The notes under the pieces were generated by a model. It was not told the origin of the DNA and ran no database searches. It saw only the letters and a list, made by a program, of their open reading frames with translations. Below, in pieces: positions 1 through 9,779 of a stretch of DNA of 64,000 bases (position 1 is the stretch's first letter; the number at the start of each line of letters is the position of its first letter). The position numbers and the translations under genes are program-made. Source of the DNA: Leptospira hartskeerlii (GTDB taxonomy: Bacteria > Spirochaetota > Leptospiria > Leptospirales > Leptospiraceae); assembly GCF_002811475.1 (NCBI RefSeq), contig NZ_NPDL01000005.1:313595-377594 (forward strand), written 5' to 3'.

Positions 1-1
1 A

Positions 2-1708
2 AGAACAGAGGTGGAAAAGAAATCCTGTGAAGAAGAATACAAACAATTAAATATTCGCAAGTTAAGAGAAATTTTTAGAGATAATCCCGAGTTGAGAGGA
101 CGTAAGTTCGTTCATGTGGACTTTACCATTCGCGAAAACAACCTGGCTCAGATCGAAAACGTAATCATCAAAGGAAATAAGAAAACCCAGGACAAGGTAA
201 TCCGTAGGGAGTTACTTTTCAAACCGGGTGACTTATTCGATTCCAGTCTAGTAAACCGTTCCAGGGAAAGGATATTCAACCTAGGTTACTTCAAAGAGGT
301 AAACTTTAATATGAGACCCGGTTCGGATGACACTAAGATGAACCTGGTCATCGAAGTATTAGAACAACCTACCGGAACGGTTTCCATGGGTGGTGGTTAT
401 GGAACCATCACAGGGTTTACTATCTTCACAGAGATTGGGGAGAACAACTTAAACGGAACCGGGCAAAAAGTATCGGGACGTTTGGAATTCGGACCCTATC
501 GCAGATCCTTTCAGATCTCTTGGACGGAACCTTGGATGTATGATACTCCTTGGTCTCTTTCACTTTCCATGTTCTATTTCTCTCGGACAATATTCTTAGG
601 TTCCACTTCTACGATTTCCATTTCGGATAGTACAACTTCTCCAACTGTTGAGAACGCTACCTATGATAACAACGGTTTGGGGGTCACCATGGGTGTGGCT
701 CACAGACTTGGAACTAACTGGACTCACTTCCATAGATATACTCCTGCATTCTATTCTTATTCCAACCCGACCGCACTTGTGTCTGATGCGGTTTTGGCTA
801 ACGTGAGAAGGGGATGGCAATTCCGTTCTCAGGTCACAAACGGTCTCGCTTATGATATTCGAGATAACGTATTTGCTCCTACTCGAGGTTACGATCTGCT
901 CTTCCAGGTGGATAACGTGGGACAGTATTTGGGTGGATCTTCTCACTTCGACCAATATAGGGTCTTAGCGGAGTACTATCATACTTGGTTCGACTTTACA
1001 TTCGGAGGTTTGATCCGGAACAACGCACTTCGTAGATGGAGAGTTGTCCAGGAATTCAGGACTTCCGATACTTTTATTTTCCAAAGATCACCGGCAGGGG
1101 GATCTCATAATCAGGACCCTGTTCAGGATCCTTATATTCGTCCTCAGGATTTGCTCATCATTGGTGGTTACGAGTCCTTGAGAGGTTGGTATTATAACGA
1201 CCAAAAATATCCTGTGGAATGGAGAGATGGTGCCCAACATCGTATCCTTTTTGATACGGAGATCCGAATTCCGATAGAACCTAGCTTACTCTGGCTTGTG
1301 GTTTTCTTAGACGGAGGAGCACTTTACGAACAAGTGAACCGTGCAACAGGAACTAAAAAGGATTATTTCGAATCTTACGATAAGAATAAGGCGGATCAGA
1401 TTGCCGCAAACCCGATCGGCTGGTACATCCAAAATAATTTCAATTTGCAGAATGGACGTAAGGCCGACGTAACATATGACGAATTGAATAACCCAGGAAG
1501 ATTGATCTTATCATCGGATAACGTTGCAATGGACAGAATGAGATATTCTTGGGGAGTGGGCTTAAGAGTTCAGATCCCTGTTCTTCCTTTACGTATTTAT
1601 TTCGCGCAAAAGTTAAAACCTACCGGAAATTTCTGGGCACCTTTCGAAAGATATGAATCGGACAACGCATTCCAATTCGTATTCGGTATCGGTGATTACA
1701 GATTTTAG
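2..1708 (+). CDS. bamA: BamA/Omp85 outer-membrane assembly protein, 5' truncated by window edge
   Basis: C-terminal part of the outer-membrane beta-barrel assembly factor that folds and inserts outer-membrane proteins. The reading frame is open to the window edge, so the GTG at 11 is not the true start; family members are much longer. The first ~120 residues look like the last POTRA domain (IENVIIKGN, then RIFNLGYFKEVNF). The Omp85 barrel follows, with NLNGTGQ at its beginning and YESLRGW as the lid-loop (V/I)RG(F/Y)-like motif. The protein ends in Phe (GDYRF), as barrel proteins usually do. pcrA begins 12 bp downstream, so the two may be co-transcribed. Confidence 0.93.
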   Translation, partial: RTEVEKKSCEEEYKQLNIRKLREIFRDNPELRGRKFVHVDFTIRENNLAQIENVIIKGNKKTQDKVIRRELLFKPGDLFDSSLVNRSRERIFNLGYFKEVNFNMRPGSDDTKMNLVIEVLEQPTGTVSMGGGYGTITGFTIFTEIGENNLNGTGQKVSGRLEFGPYRRSFQISWTEPWMYDTPWSLSLSMFYFSRTIFLGSTSTISISDSTTSPTVENATYDNNGLGVTMGVAHRLGTNWTHFHRYTPAFYSYSNPTALVSDAVLANVRRGWQFRSQVTNGLAYDIRDNVFAPTRGYDLLFQVDNVGQYLGGSSHFDQYRVLAEYYHTWFDFTFGGLIRNNALRRWRVVQEFRTSDTFIFQRSPAGGSHNQDPVQDPYIRPQDLLIIGGYESLRGWYYNDQKYPVEWRDGAQHRILFDTEIRIPIEPSLLWLVVFLDGGALYEQVNRATGTKKDYFESYDKNKADQIAANPIGWYIQNNFNLQNGRKADVTYDELNNPGRLILSSDNVAMDRMRYSWGVGLRVQIPVLPLRIYFAQKLKPTGNFWAPFERYESDNAFQFVFGIGDYRF

Positions 1709-1720
1709 GGAGTTTTCGCT

Positions 1721-3922
1721 TTGTCAGTTGATCTAGTGCAAGGCTTGAACGATCCTCAGAAAGCCGCTGTCGAAAGATTGGAAGGTCCTGTTCTAATTTT
1801 AGCAGGTGCAGGTTCCGGAAAAACTAGGGTAATCACTCATAGGATCGCGAATCTGATCCTAAATAAAAGAACTGATTCGATCTGCGCTCTGACTTTCACT
1901 AATAAAGCAGCCGCAGAAATGTTGGAAAGGGTGGCAAAACTTGTGCCTTCCATTCCTTGGAATGTCCAGATCAAAACATTTCACTCTCTCTGTTTATATA
2001 TTTTACGAAGAGAAACTTCCTATCTTGGAATGCCTTCCGGGTTTACGGTTTATGATTCCGTATTGCAAGAATCCTTAATTAAGCAAGTGATCAAAGATTT
2101 GCATGAGGATCCTAAACAATACAAACCTTCTTCTTTGACAGGGATCTTTTCTTCCTGGAAGGACGGACTTTCCGATTCGGATTCATATATACGAAAAGAG
2201 AATTTTTCCCACAGATCTCAGATGATCTCAAACATTTTCGAAGAATATGAAAAACGTAAGAAAAAAAACCAGGCCTTAGATTTCGGGGACCTGATCCAAA
2301 AGACCGTGGAATTATTCAGAGAGAATCCAGGAGTCTTACAATCATACCAAGATAGATGGAATTATATCATGGTAGACGAGTATCAGGATACAAACAAAGC
2401 GCAATATACTTTAATACGCATGCTTTCCGGAGATAGAGGGAATCTTTGCGTGGTAGGAGACGATGATCAGTCCATCTATTCTTGGAGAGGAGCAGATATT
2501 TCGAATATTCTAAATTTCGAAAGTGATTTTCCAAATGCATATGTGGTCAAGCTGGAGGAAAATTATCGTTCTACTTCCAGGATCATCCGCGCCGCTTCCA
2601 AGGTGATCGCAAATAATACCGGAAGAAAAGAAAAGGAATTATTCACAAATAACGAATTGGGTGAACCTATTTCTATTTCACAATTCGAGAATGAAACTGA
2701 AGAAGCGTATGATATCGTAAAAAAAATAAGAGCGGGGTCTGCACGCGGAGCGGACTACAAGGATTTTGCGATCTTCTACAGAACAAACGCTCAATCCAGA
2801 TATTTTGAAGAAGGACTCAGATCTTCAGGTATCCCGTATAAAATTTTCGGTGGTTTTAGATTCTTTGATCGAGCTGAGATCAAGGATATGATCGCGTATC
2901 TGAACGTGGTCGCAAATCCTATGGATTCCAATTCTTTATTAAGAATCGTGAATACGCCTCCTCGCGGAATAGGCGAAGCCAGTATAGAAAAGATCCGTAA
3001 ATTTTCCTTGGACCAAGGAATTTCTTTTTTAGAAGCGATAGGACATCCTGATCTTCCTTTAAAGAAAGCAAGTTTAGGAAAAGCTAAAGAACTCTATCAT
3101 CTATTCGAGGATCTGATCGATCGGAAAGAAAAAGGAGAGTTCCCTTCTAAGATCGCCTTAGAGATCGTAACAAGATCTGGCTGGATCGATTATATGGAAA
3201 GAGATGGTCATGACGAGGAAGCGGTCTCTAAAGTAGAGAACGTAAGAGAGTTTGTGAACTCCATCGAAGAATACGAGTCCCGAGAAGATTCTCCCAATTT
3301 GGATGAGTATCTGAATCAGATCAGCCTTCTCACCTCGGAAGAGGATACAGCACAGCTTACTGACTATGTTCATCTAATGACAGTTCACAATGCCAAAGGA
3401 CTCGAGTTCCCCACAGTATTTCTGACCGGTTTGGAAGAAGGGACCTTCCCCCATTCCATGAGCCTGGAAGAGCCGAACGGAAAGGAAGAAGAAAGACGAC
3501 TTTTTTACGTAGCATTAACCCGTGCTAGAGTGAAATTATATCTGAGCTATTCCAGGACCTCTCGTAAATTCGGAAAAGTAGAGGACCGGATCCCATCCAG
3601 CTTCCTTCCTGAAATTCCGTCCGAATGTTTTGGGGAAGAAGGTATTCTCGCCCAAAAGGGAGTGCGCAGACCTCAAGGTCCTCCGACTGCTTCTTCTGGA
3701 GCATATAAAATCCAGGAAACCCCCAGAGAAAGGGAGGATTCTTCCAAACCTCTAGGAGAAGAGGCAGATATCCGGGAAGGAGATCGGGTCAAACATGCCC
3801 AATTTGGCCTCGGACAGGTGATTTCCGTTCAAGGGACCGGCAAAAACCGGAAGGTAAAAATCAAGTTTGGGAGCCTGGAGAAGAACTTTTTCCTTGCCTA
3901 TACTCCCTTAGAGAAATTATAA
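1721..3922 (+). CDS. pcrA: UvrD/PcrA/Rep-type superfamily 1A DNA helicase
   Basis: ATP-dependent 3'-5' DNA helicase of repair and replication restart, 733 aa. All SF1A motifs are visible in order: Q-motif LNDPQKAAV, Walker A AGAGSGKT (residues 28-35), VDEYQDTN, DDDQSIYSWRGA, LEENYRS, VHNAKGLEF and FYVALTRAR. The last ~50 residues (VKHAQFGLGQV) match the Tudor-like C-terminal domain of PcrA/UvrD that contacts RNA polymerase. The start is a TTG at 1721 just after bamA. A C-rich hairpin at 3925-3944 follows the stop codon. Whether this is the sole UvrD-like helicase of the genome cannot be seen here. Confidence 0.93.
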   Translation: MSVDLVQGLNDPQKAAVERLEGPVLILAGAGSGKTRVITHRIANLILNKRTDSICALTFTNKAAAEMLERVAKLVPSIPWNVQIKTFHSLCLYILRRETSYLGMPSGFTVYDSVLQESLIKQVIKDLHEDPKQYKPSSLTGIFSSWKDGLSDSDSYIRKENFSHRSQMISNIFEEYEKRKKKNQALDFGDLIQKTVELFRENPGVLQSYQDRWNYIMVDEYQDTNKAQYTLIRMLSGDRGNLCVVGDDDQSIYSWRGADISNILNFESDFPNAYVVKLEENYRSTSRIIRAASKVIANNTGRKEKELFTNNELGEPISISQFENETEEAYDIVKKIRAGSARGADYKDFAIFYRTNAQSRYFEEGLRSSGIPYKIFGGFRFFDRAEIKDMIAYLNVVANPMDSNSLLRIVNTPPRGIGEASIEKIRKFSLDQGISFLEAIGHPDLPLKKASLGKAKELYHLFEDLIDRKEKGEFPSKIALEIVTRSGWIDYMERDGHDEEAVSKVENVREFVNSIEEYESREDSPNLDEYLNQISLLTSEEDTAQLTDYVHLMTVHNAKGLEFPTVFLTGLEEGTFPHSMSLEEPNGKEEERRLFYVALTRARVKLYLSYSRTSRKFGKVEDRIPSSFLPEIPSECFGEEGILAQKGVRRPQGPPTASSGAYKIQETPREREDSSKPLGEEADIREGDRVKHAQFGLGQVISVQGTGKNRKVKIKFGSLEKNFFLAYTPLEKL

Positions 3923-3924
3923 CG

Positions 3925-3944
3925 AGGGGGAAAGTTCACCCCCT
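3925..3944 (+). terminator. G5/C5 hairpin after the helicase gene
   Basis: GGGGG (3926-3930) pairs with CCCCC (3939-3943), extended by A-T, across an 8-nt loop directly after the pcrA stop. No U-tract follows (AAAATACC), so it is a weak intrinsic terminator or an mRNA-stabilising hairpin rather than a canonical terminator. Confidence 0.4.
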
Positions 3945-3982
3945 AAAATACCGATATTATTCACAGGAACATAGGAGAAACA

Positions 3983-4423
3983 ATGAAACGGATCGTAATA
4001 CTAGCCTTGGCTATCTGCCTCGGGACCCCATTGTTTGCTGGAAAAGTCAGCGGTTTAGTAGAAGAATTTAATAAAGTAGAAGAATTTAATAAGAATCGAA
4101 AAGTTTCCGAATCCGCTAAAAAAGCGACCCTGGAAAAAAATCTTCTCTCCGCTTTAAAATACAGCCTTCATCGCAAATACCTGGATTATAAGGAATACAC
4201 CAAGGACCTTAAGGCGGATTCCATTTCGTACGAGCCTCAAAAAGGAACTTTTGGGGTGTATGTAAAATACAAAACGTATATCGTATTTTACAGTTATCTA
4301 ATGGACCCGGAAATTTATCTCCAAACTCCTATCAACGAGGTATTCTATGTTCGTCCTGATAATTTGGACGAAGAGCCTCATAAGGAAGATAAACAACCGG
4401 CCGCGCCTACTACCGGAAAATAA
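3983..4423 (+). CDS. Small secreted protein of unknown function
   Basis: 146 aa, no recognised domain. The N-terminus (MKRIVILALAICLGTPLFAG) is a typical Sec signal peptide cleaved after FAG, so the product is probably periplasmic or exported. A hexapeptide VEEFNK occurs twice in tandem just after the signal peptide and is encoded by a near-perfect 18-bp direct repeat (4058-4093). The mature protein is Lys- and Tyr-rich with a Pro-rich tail. AGGAGA lies upstream of the ATG. The next gene starts 9 bp after this one ends, suggesting co-transcription. Confidence 0.75.
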   Translation: MKRIVILALAICLGTPLFAGKVSGLVEEFNKVEEFNKNRKVSESAKKATLEKNLLSALKYSLHRKYLDYKEYTKDLKADSISYEPQKGTFGVYVKYKTYIVFYSYLMDPEIYLQTPINEVFYVRPDNLDEEPHKEDKQPAAPTTGK

Positions 4424-4432
4424 TCCTTTTTC

Positions 4433-5284
4433 ATGCGATTTCCGGAAGAAGCGGAATTAGTTTCTAAACTTGTTCTGGAAGCCGCAGATCGGATCTTTTC
4501 CATCTATGGAACGAATTTCCATGTGATGGAAAAATCCAAAGGGGATCCTCTCACTGAAGCCGACCTGCAAGCAAACGAGATCATCGCAGGCGGCATCCGC
4601 AAAATCCTAAAAGACAAAGTTTATTCCGAGGAAGATTCGGATTTTTCTCATTCTTCTCTTGGCGAAGAAAGAGTTTGGATCTTAGATCCAATCGATGGCA
4701 CACGAGAATTTGTAGCCAAAAATCCTGAATTTGCAATCAGCCTAGGACTCTTGGAAGAAGGTAGACCTGTTTTTGGGATCGTAATGAATCCCGCGACCGG
4801 AGAATTTTTTTGGGGGCTAGAAGGGAAGGGATCGTATTATACAATTTTAAAGTCCCCCTATATCGAAAATCAGATCGATTGGAAGAATACTTTCTATCTT
4901 CCAAAATTAGAATCTTCGGAGCTTCCTAAAATTTTAGTATCTATATCTGAAACGAAGGCTGGACTTTTCAAAAAACTAGACTATGGAAATGATTTTGTAT
5001 TAGAACCTAAAGGTTCTATTGCTTATAAACTTGCCTTGGTTGCAGTTGGTAAATATCCTTTAACACTTTCTCTCCGACCTAAAAACGATTGGGACGTGGC
5101 GGGTGGGATTGCGATACTCCGAGCTTCTCTAGGAAAGGATCTGGAAATTCGTTCAGGTAAAGATTATCCATTTTTAACTTCTAAACTTGGGATAGGATTG
5201 CTTGCCGGAGAATCCGGATTAGTAACTCAGTTTTGGGAAAAGTTTAAAACTTCCCTCCAAGGTTCAGTTAGAGATCGTTGGTAA
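4433..5284 (+). CDS. Inositol monophosphatase/CysQ-type phosphatase
   Basis: Mg2+-dependent phosphatase of the IMPase/FBPase superfamily, 283 aa. Visible metal-site motifs are EED around residues 66-68, DPIDGT at 85-90 and WDVAGG at 220-225; DPLTEAD near 38 is also typical. The substrate could be 3'-phosphoadenosine 5'-phosphate (CysQ, sulfur assimilation) or a myo-inositol/sugar phosphate; sequence reading alone does not decide. The start ATG is 9 bp from the preceding gene and the glycosyltransferase follows 28 bp downstream, so this looks like one transcription unit. Confidence 0.85.
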   Translation: MRFPEEAELVSKLVLEAADRIFSIYGTNFHVMEKSKGDPLTEADLQANEIIAGGIRKILKDKVYSEEDSDFSHSSLGEERVWILDPIDGTREFVAKNPEFAISLGLLEEGRPVFGIVMNPATGEFFWGLEGKGSYYTILKSPYIENQIDWKNTFYLPKLESSELPKILVSISETKAGLFKKLDYGNDFVLEPKGSIAYKLALVAVGKYPLTLSLRPKNDWDVAGGIAILRASLGKDLEIRSGKDYPFLTSKLGIGLLAGESGLVTQFWEKFKTSLQGSVRDRW

Positions 5285-5312
5285 ATCAATCTTAGAAAAG
5301 GCCATTCTTAGT

Positions 5313-6449
5313 TTGTCCAATCTAAACAGAAAAAAATATAAGATCGCCTTGGACGCAAGGCCGTTATCCACACCGGTTTCAGGAGTGGGTAGGTTGATCG
5401 AATCCGTTTTGAAAGGTTTCGAAAAAGATCCTGATTTTGAATTTTATCTTTTTTCCCATAGACCAATCCATGATGGATATACGGATCTATTCAAAAATCC
5501 TAATATAAAGCCTGTGATAGGGCAAGGTCTATTCTCTAAAAAAGGGGGCATTTACTTTGCATTCTACCTTCCTTTCCAATTGAGAAAATATGAGATCGAT
5601 CTGTTTTGGGGAACGCAGCAAGTATTTCCTTTATTCTTATCCAAGAGTATTCCCGGAGTTTTGACCTATCACGATTTTGTGGCCTATCGTTTTCCGGAAA
5701 CTATGAGGCCGATCGCAAGATTCCAGCAGCTTTTCTATTTAAGAAGAAGTATCCAAAGGGCCGATTTTATATTGGCAAACTCCGAATTCACTTCTTCGGA
5801 GATCCTTAAGTATTCTTCATTTCCTAAGGATAAAATAGAAGTTATCTATCCCGGTTATGATCCGAAAGAGATCTTAAAGATCAAAACTCCTCCTACAAAA
5901 CGGATCGCTAAACTACCTAAAAAATTCTTTCTAACAGTTTCTACTTTAGAACCTCGAAAAAATTTCGGAACACTTCTAAACGCATATCAAAAAGCCAGAA
6001 AAGAAAGATCGGATCTGGTTTGGGTTCATGCAGGAAAAGAAGGTTGGGAATCTCCTGAGTTTTTAGGAAAATTCAAAGAGTCCTCCGAGTCCGGAGAACT
6101 TTACTGGTTCGATTTCGTAAATGAAGAAGAATTAAAATATCTATATTCTCAGGCGAGTCTTTTCATTTTTCCCTCTATTTACGAAGGATTTGGGATCCCA
6201 CTTTTAGAAGCGCTTGCTTATTCTCTTCCTTGTATCGTTTCCGATCTAGAAGTATTTAGGGAAATAGGAAAAAAATCCTGCGTGTATATTTCTCCCGAAT
6301 CATCAGAGGAATGGAAGAATGCAATTTTGGATTTTCAAAAGAAGAAGTTTAAGTTTCCAAAGGTAGATCTGAAAAGATTCGAAAGAAAGAAGTCCGCCTT
6401 GCTTGTCAAAAAGATCTTTAGAGATCTAGTTACCGGTAAAGAAGCTTAA
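5313..6449 (+). CDS. Glycosyltransferase, GT4-like (GT-B fold)
   Basis: 378 aa. Probable cytoplasmic retaining glycosyltransferase for an envelope polysaccharide. The N-terminal half has ARPLSTPVSGVGR, a glycine-rich acceptor-domain loop. The C-terminal half has TLEPRKN (211-217) and the EX7E signature EGFGIPLLE (291-299), both typical of GT4 enzymes. The start is TTG at 5313, with no nearer ATG in frame. The 3' end overlaps the convergent gene 6426-6845 by 24 bp. Donor and acceptor are unknown. Confidence 0.85.
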   Translation: MSNLNRKKYKIALDARPLSTPVSGVGRLIESVLKGFEKDPDFEFYLFSHRPIHDGYTDLFKNPNIKPVIGQGLFSKKGGIYFAFYLPFQLRKYEIDLFWGTQQVFPLFLSKSIPGVLTYHDFVAYRFPETMRPIARFQQLFYLRRSIQRADFILANSEFTSSEILKYSSFPKDKIEVIYPGYDPKEILKIKTPPTKRIAKLPKKFFLTVSTLEPRKNFGTLLNAYQKARKERSDLVWVHAGKEGWESPEFLGKFKESSESGELYWFDFVNEEELKYLYSQASLFIFPSIYEGFGIPLLEALAYSLPCIVSDLEVFREIGKKSCVYISPESSEEWKNAILDFQKKKFKFPKVDLKRFERKKSALLVKKIFRDLVTGKEA

Positions 6450-6845
6450 GATCTTTTGGAAAAAGGATTTTGTTCCCACTTCTATCGTTCCCGAAAAAAT
6501 AATATCAGTCGAAGATTTCCAATGGATATGGATCCGATTTTTATCCAATGCTTGGAAATAGATTTGTTCGGTTGGGCTCACATTCCAAACGAATAGATCT
6601 TCTTTTCTTGTCCAAGATCCGTCAGTCCACTCGGTACAGATCTTTTCTAAAGTTTTGCCGGATCTTAATTGTAGGATTAATCCTTTTTTGGGATCCAAAA
6701 ATGCGGAGAGAATCGGGGGTTTAGCAGTTCCTTCGGGGGCACCTGAATCAAAATGGATACCTTTTCCATGGAACCTTTTACCTTCCAAATAAGATTGGAA
6801 TTCGGAAAATTGGAAATAGTAATTATAGATCCTGGTCTCTTCCAA
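6426..6845 (-). CDS. Hypothetical protein, 139 aa
   Basis: I do not recognise a family. The product is a soluble-looking protein without signal peptide, rich in Trp, Phe and Lys, with beta-strand-like alternation (for example IHIHWKSSTDIIFSGTIEVG). Its 3' end overlaps the convergent glycosyltransferase by 24 bp. It is divergent from the TlpA-like gene at 6948 across 102 bp that contain the palindrome CTTGTACAAG at 6856-6865, which could be a shared control site. It is kept as a gene because the frame fills the gap neatly. Confidence 0.6.
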   Translation of the reverse strand: MEETRIYNYYFQFSEFQSYLEGKRFHGKGIHFDSGAPEGTAKPPILSAFLDPKKGLILQLRSGKTLEKICTEWTDGSWTRKEDLFVWNVSPTEQIYFQALDKNRIHIHWKSSTDIIFSGTIEVGTKSFFQKILSFFTGN

Positions 6846-6947
6846 GGGTGAAAACCTTGTACAAGTTTTTGATCTCCACTCCTTAAAGCAAGGTAGAATT
6901 GGTAGTAAATTACTTGTAGCTTTGATTCTTATTTGTAATCTGGAAGT

Positions 6948-7454
6948 ATGGTTTTTAGAAAAGCCTGGCTTGCTTTCCTTCTTCTTTTTTCCATTTTATT
7001 CTTAAACGATTGTAGATCGGACGAGCAACCGTTGCTCTATCAGGTGACCCTTCAAGATTGGGATGGCAATTCCCACAAATTTTCAGAAGACAAAGGCAAG
7101 TTAGTGGTCTTGGATTTTTGGGCGAGCTGGTGTGAACCTTGCAAAAAGGCAGTGCCTGTTGTTGAAAAACTGAGAGAAAAATTGAAAGATTCTCCTGCCA
7201 TCGTGTTAGGTGTGAATACGGAAGACGATCTCAGTTTAGAGGAGATTAAAAAAGCTGCTTCCGAATTCGGAATGTTATACCCAAGCCTTTTGGACCCGAA
7301 ATGGGAACTTGTGACCCCTCTCAAAATAGAAGGGCAGCCTGCATTATTCGTATTTAGTAAATCCGGAAAGAAACTTCATTCCCAATACGGAATTTCAGAG
7401 AAAGATCTACCAATATTGACCGGAAGACTAAAAAACTGGCTCGAATCCCCTTAA
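6948..7454 (+). CDS. TlpA/ResA-like thioredoxin-fold lipoprotein
   Basis: 168-aa thiol-disulfide oxidoreductase, probably membrane-anchored on the periplasmic face. A hydrophobic signal is followed by a spirochaete-style lipobox LNDC with lipidated Cys22. The active site is WCEPC at 61-65 within FWASWCEPC; the family usually has CxPC, which fits. The cis-Pro segment EGQPALFVF is also present. It likely keeps cytochrome or other exported Cys pairs reduced (family knowledge). The start codon lies only six bases after a TAATCT box, and the SD-like GGA is too close to be convincing. Confidence 0.87.
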   Translation: MVFRKAWLAFLLLFSILFLNDCRSDEQPLLYQVTLQDWDGNSHKFSEDKGKLVVLDFWASWCEPCKKAVPVVEKLREKLKDSPAIVLGVNTEDDLSLEEIKKAASEFGMLYPSLLDPKWELVTPLKIEGQPALFVFSKSGKKLHSQYGISEKDLPILTGRLKNWLESP

Positions 7455-7621
7455 AATTAGCTTTTATCCATAACGATCGTGTAATAAAAAGCCAAACTCG
7501 GACTCGTTTTAAAAAAAAGGATTTATCTTTCAGCATTTAGTTTGAATCTGGAATCAGATCACCGGTAGGTGCTGCCGGACATCATCCATCTTTCCAATTC
7601 ATTTCAGGAGAATTTCCATTC

Positions 7622-9664
7622 ATGGCTGAGAATCTCGCCCAATTATTTCGTGAGTCGGCAGAAAAATTTAAAAATCAACCTGCTTTCTTGTACAAAGACG
7701 CGCAAAAGAATTATTTGCCGATCAACTATTCGGAGTTATACGAAGCAGGTCTGAATCTTGCCGAGGCTTTGATCGACCTAGGCATCCAATCTAGGGACCA
7801 TGTCGCGTTACTCGCAGATAATCGTGTAGAATGGATCATCGCAGATTACGGTATTATTATGACCGGTGCGGCTGACGTTCCAAGAGGAACAGATATCACT
7901 GACTCGGAGATTGTGTATATCGTTAGTCACTCCGAGTCCGAAGTAGTATTCATAGAGAACGATAAAATGTTGGAGAAATTCAACAGAAACAAATCCCAGC
8001 TCGGAAAAGTGAAAACGATTATCCTAATGGATAAAGAATCCGTAGCTCCTGGCGTTCTGAAAATGTACGATCTTATAGAAAAAGGAAAAAGTTTAAGAGC
8101 CTCTGGTTCTCGTAAGGTAGAAGATAGAGTCGCTGCTATCAAACCTGAGGACCTTTTCACTTTGATCTATACTTCCGGTACTACCGGTCTTCCTAAAGGT
8201 GTTCAATTAAGACATTCTAATATGATGCACCAAGTATTGAACGTAACTCCTATGTTAAAGATCAATGCTGAAGCAAAACTACTTTCGATCCTTCCTGTTT
8301 GGCACGTGTTTGAAAGAGTTGTGGAATATGTTTGTATCAGCATAGGTGCCGCTACCTATTACACTAACGTTCGTGATCTTCGCCAAGACTTAGCAACCGT
8401 GAAACCTACATTCATGGGTTCTGCTCCTCGTCTTTGGGAAAATATCTATAACGGTATTTATACAAGGATCAACGATCCAAGCCAGACTCCTGCGATCCGC
8501 CGTGGGTTATTCAAACTTGCATATTTCTTCTCAGACAAGAAAAACGCTGCAGTTCGTTTTATTACCGGCAAAGAAGTGGATTATCACGGAAGAAATCCGA
8601 TCTTCTCTTTCTTCTACGGGATCTTAATGTTAGTCCAGTTGCTCCTGACAGGACCTTTCACTTTAACTGTGGTCTCTTCGATCGCTGCATATTTGCTTGC
8701 TTCTACTGAATTCTCTTTCTTGAGTCTGCCTCTTTACATTATAGCGGGACTTGGAGTATTCTTAAATAGCGCAACTTTAGATAAGATCGTTCTTTCCAAG
8801 ATCAGAACTGCTACCGGTGGAAGACTGAAAGCTTCTATCTCCGGAGGAGGAGCCCTTCCTCGTCATGTGGATGAGTTCTTCAACAATATCGGGATCAACG
8901 TATTGGAAGGTTACGGTATGACTGAAACTTCTCCTGTACTTTCCGTAAGAACTTTCCAAAAGTTGATCATAGGTTCCGTAGGTTCTATCGTTCCTAAAAC
9001 TCATCTTCAGATCAGAAATGATAATAACGAAGTTCTAACAGAGATAGACGCAAATGGAAAAGTGATCAAAGGTAGACTTGGACGTAAAGGTGTTGTATTT
9101 GTAAACGGTCCGCAAGTGATGAAAGGTTACTTCAAAAATGACGAAGCAACCTCTAAGGCTCTGGTAGACGGATGGATGAATACTGGCGATATGGGGATGA
9201 TCAACTTCAAACATACCCTAACTCTTACCGGTAGAGCAAAAGACACAGTCGTATTGTTAGGCGGAGAAAACGTCGAGCCGGTTCCTATCGAGAACAAGCT
9301 CCAAGAATCCGTTTATATCAGCCAGTGTATGATCATAGGTCAAGATCAGAAAAATTTAGGAGCTATCATCATTCCGGACTTCGACAAGTTAGAAGAATGG
9401 GCGAAAGAAAACGGCGTGGATACTTCCAATAAAGACTCTTTGATCGAAAATCCGAAAGTAGTGGATCTATATAGAAAAGAGATCAAGGCGCTTAACAACG
9501 CTAAAAACGGATTCAAGTCCTTCGAGCAGGTGACTCCTTTCTTCTTGGTTTCCAAACCTTTCGAGGTAGGAGACGAGTTAAACAATATGTTGAAGATGAA
9601 ACGTCACGTAATCGCTGAAAAATACGCGGATAAGATTAAAAAAGCTTACACAACAGATAAATAA
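7622..9664 (+). CDS. Long-chain fatty acid-CoA ligase (AMP-forming)
   Basis: 680 aa. Activates fatty acids to acyl-CoA via acyl-AMP. P-loop motif [11 protein letters not shown], adenylate motif [11 protein letters not shown] and GWMNTGDMG hinge region are all clear. Relative to the paralogue at 46825-48738 it carries an extra ~36-residue hydrophobic stretch (encoded around 8655-8765) that could form one or two membrane helices. AGGAGA precedes the ATG at a good distance. A strong terminator follows at 9709. Leptospires use long-chain fatty acids as main carbon source, so this is likely a central catabolic enzyme. Confidence 0.93.
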   Translation: MAENLAQLFRESAEKFKNQPAFLYKDAQKNYLPINYSELYEAGLNLAEALIDLGIQSRDHVALLADNRVEWIIADYGIIMTGAADVPRGTDITDSEIVYIVSHSESEVVFIENDKMLEKFNRNKSQLGKVKTIILMDKESVAPGVLKMYDLIEKGKSLRASGSRKVEDRVAAIKPEDLFTLIYTSGTTGLPKGVQLRHSNMMHQVLNVTPMLKINAEAKLLSILPVWHVFERVVEYVCISIGAATYYTNVRDLRQDLATVKPTFMGSAPRLWENIYNGIYTRINDPSQTPAIRRGLFKLAYFFSDKKNAAVRFITGKEVDYHGRNPIFSFFYGILMLVQLLLTGPFTLTVVSSIAAYLLASTEFSFLSLPLYIIAGLGVFLNSATLDKIVLSKIRTATGGRLKASISGGGALPRHVDEFFNNIGINVLEGYGMTETSPVLSVRTFQKLIIGSVGSIVPKTHLQIRNDNNEVLTEIDANGKVIKGRLGRKGVVFVNGPQVMKGYFKNDEATSKALVDGWMNTGDMGMINFKHTLTLTGRAKDTVVLLGGENVEPVPIENKLQESVYISQCMIIGQDQKNLGAIIIPDFDKLEEWAKENGVDTSNKDSLIENPKVVDLYRKEIKALNNAKNGFKSFEQVTPFFLVSKPFEVGDELNNMLKMKRHVIAEKYADKIKKAYTTDK

Positions 9665-9708
9665 TCCTTTTTCATATGGGTTAACCCCCTAAAAAAAGGA
9701 AAGAAGAA

Positions 9709-9738
9709 GCCTCGGTCGTAAACCGGGGCTTTTTTTTT
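9709..9738 (+). terminator. Intrinsic terminator after acyl-CoA ligase
   Basis: GCCTCGG and CCGGGGC pair around a 7-nt loop (one G-T pair) and are followed directly by nine T residues. This is a textbook rho-independent terminator ending the acyl-CoA ligase transcript. Confidence 0.9.
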
Positions 9739-9779
9739 ACCCTGAGGGGAATTATATAAGCCGCCGATATTTAATCTGT

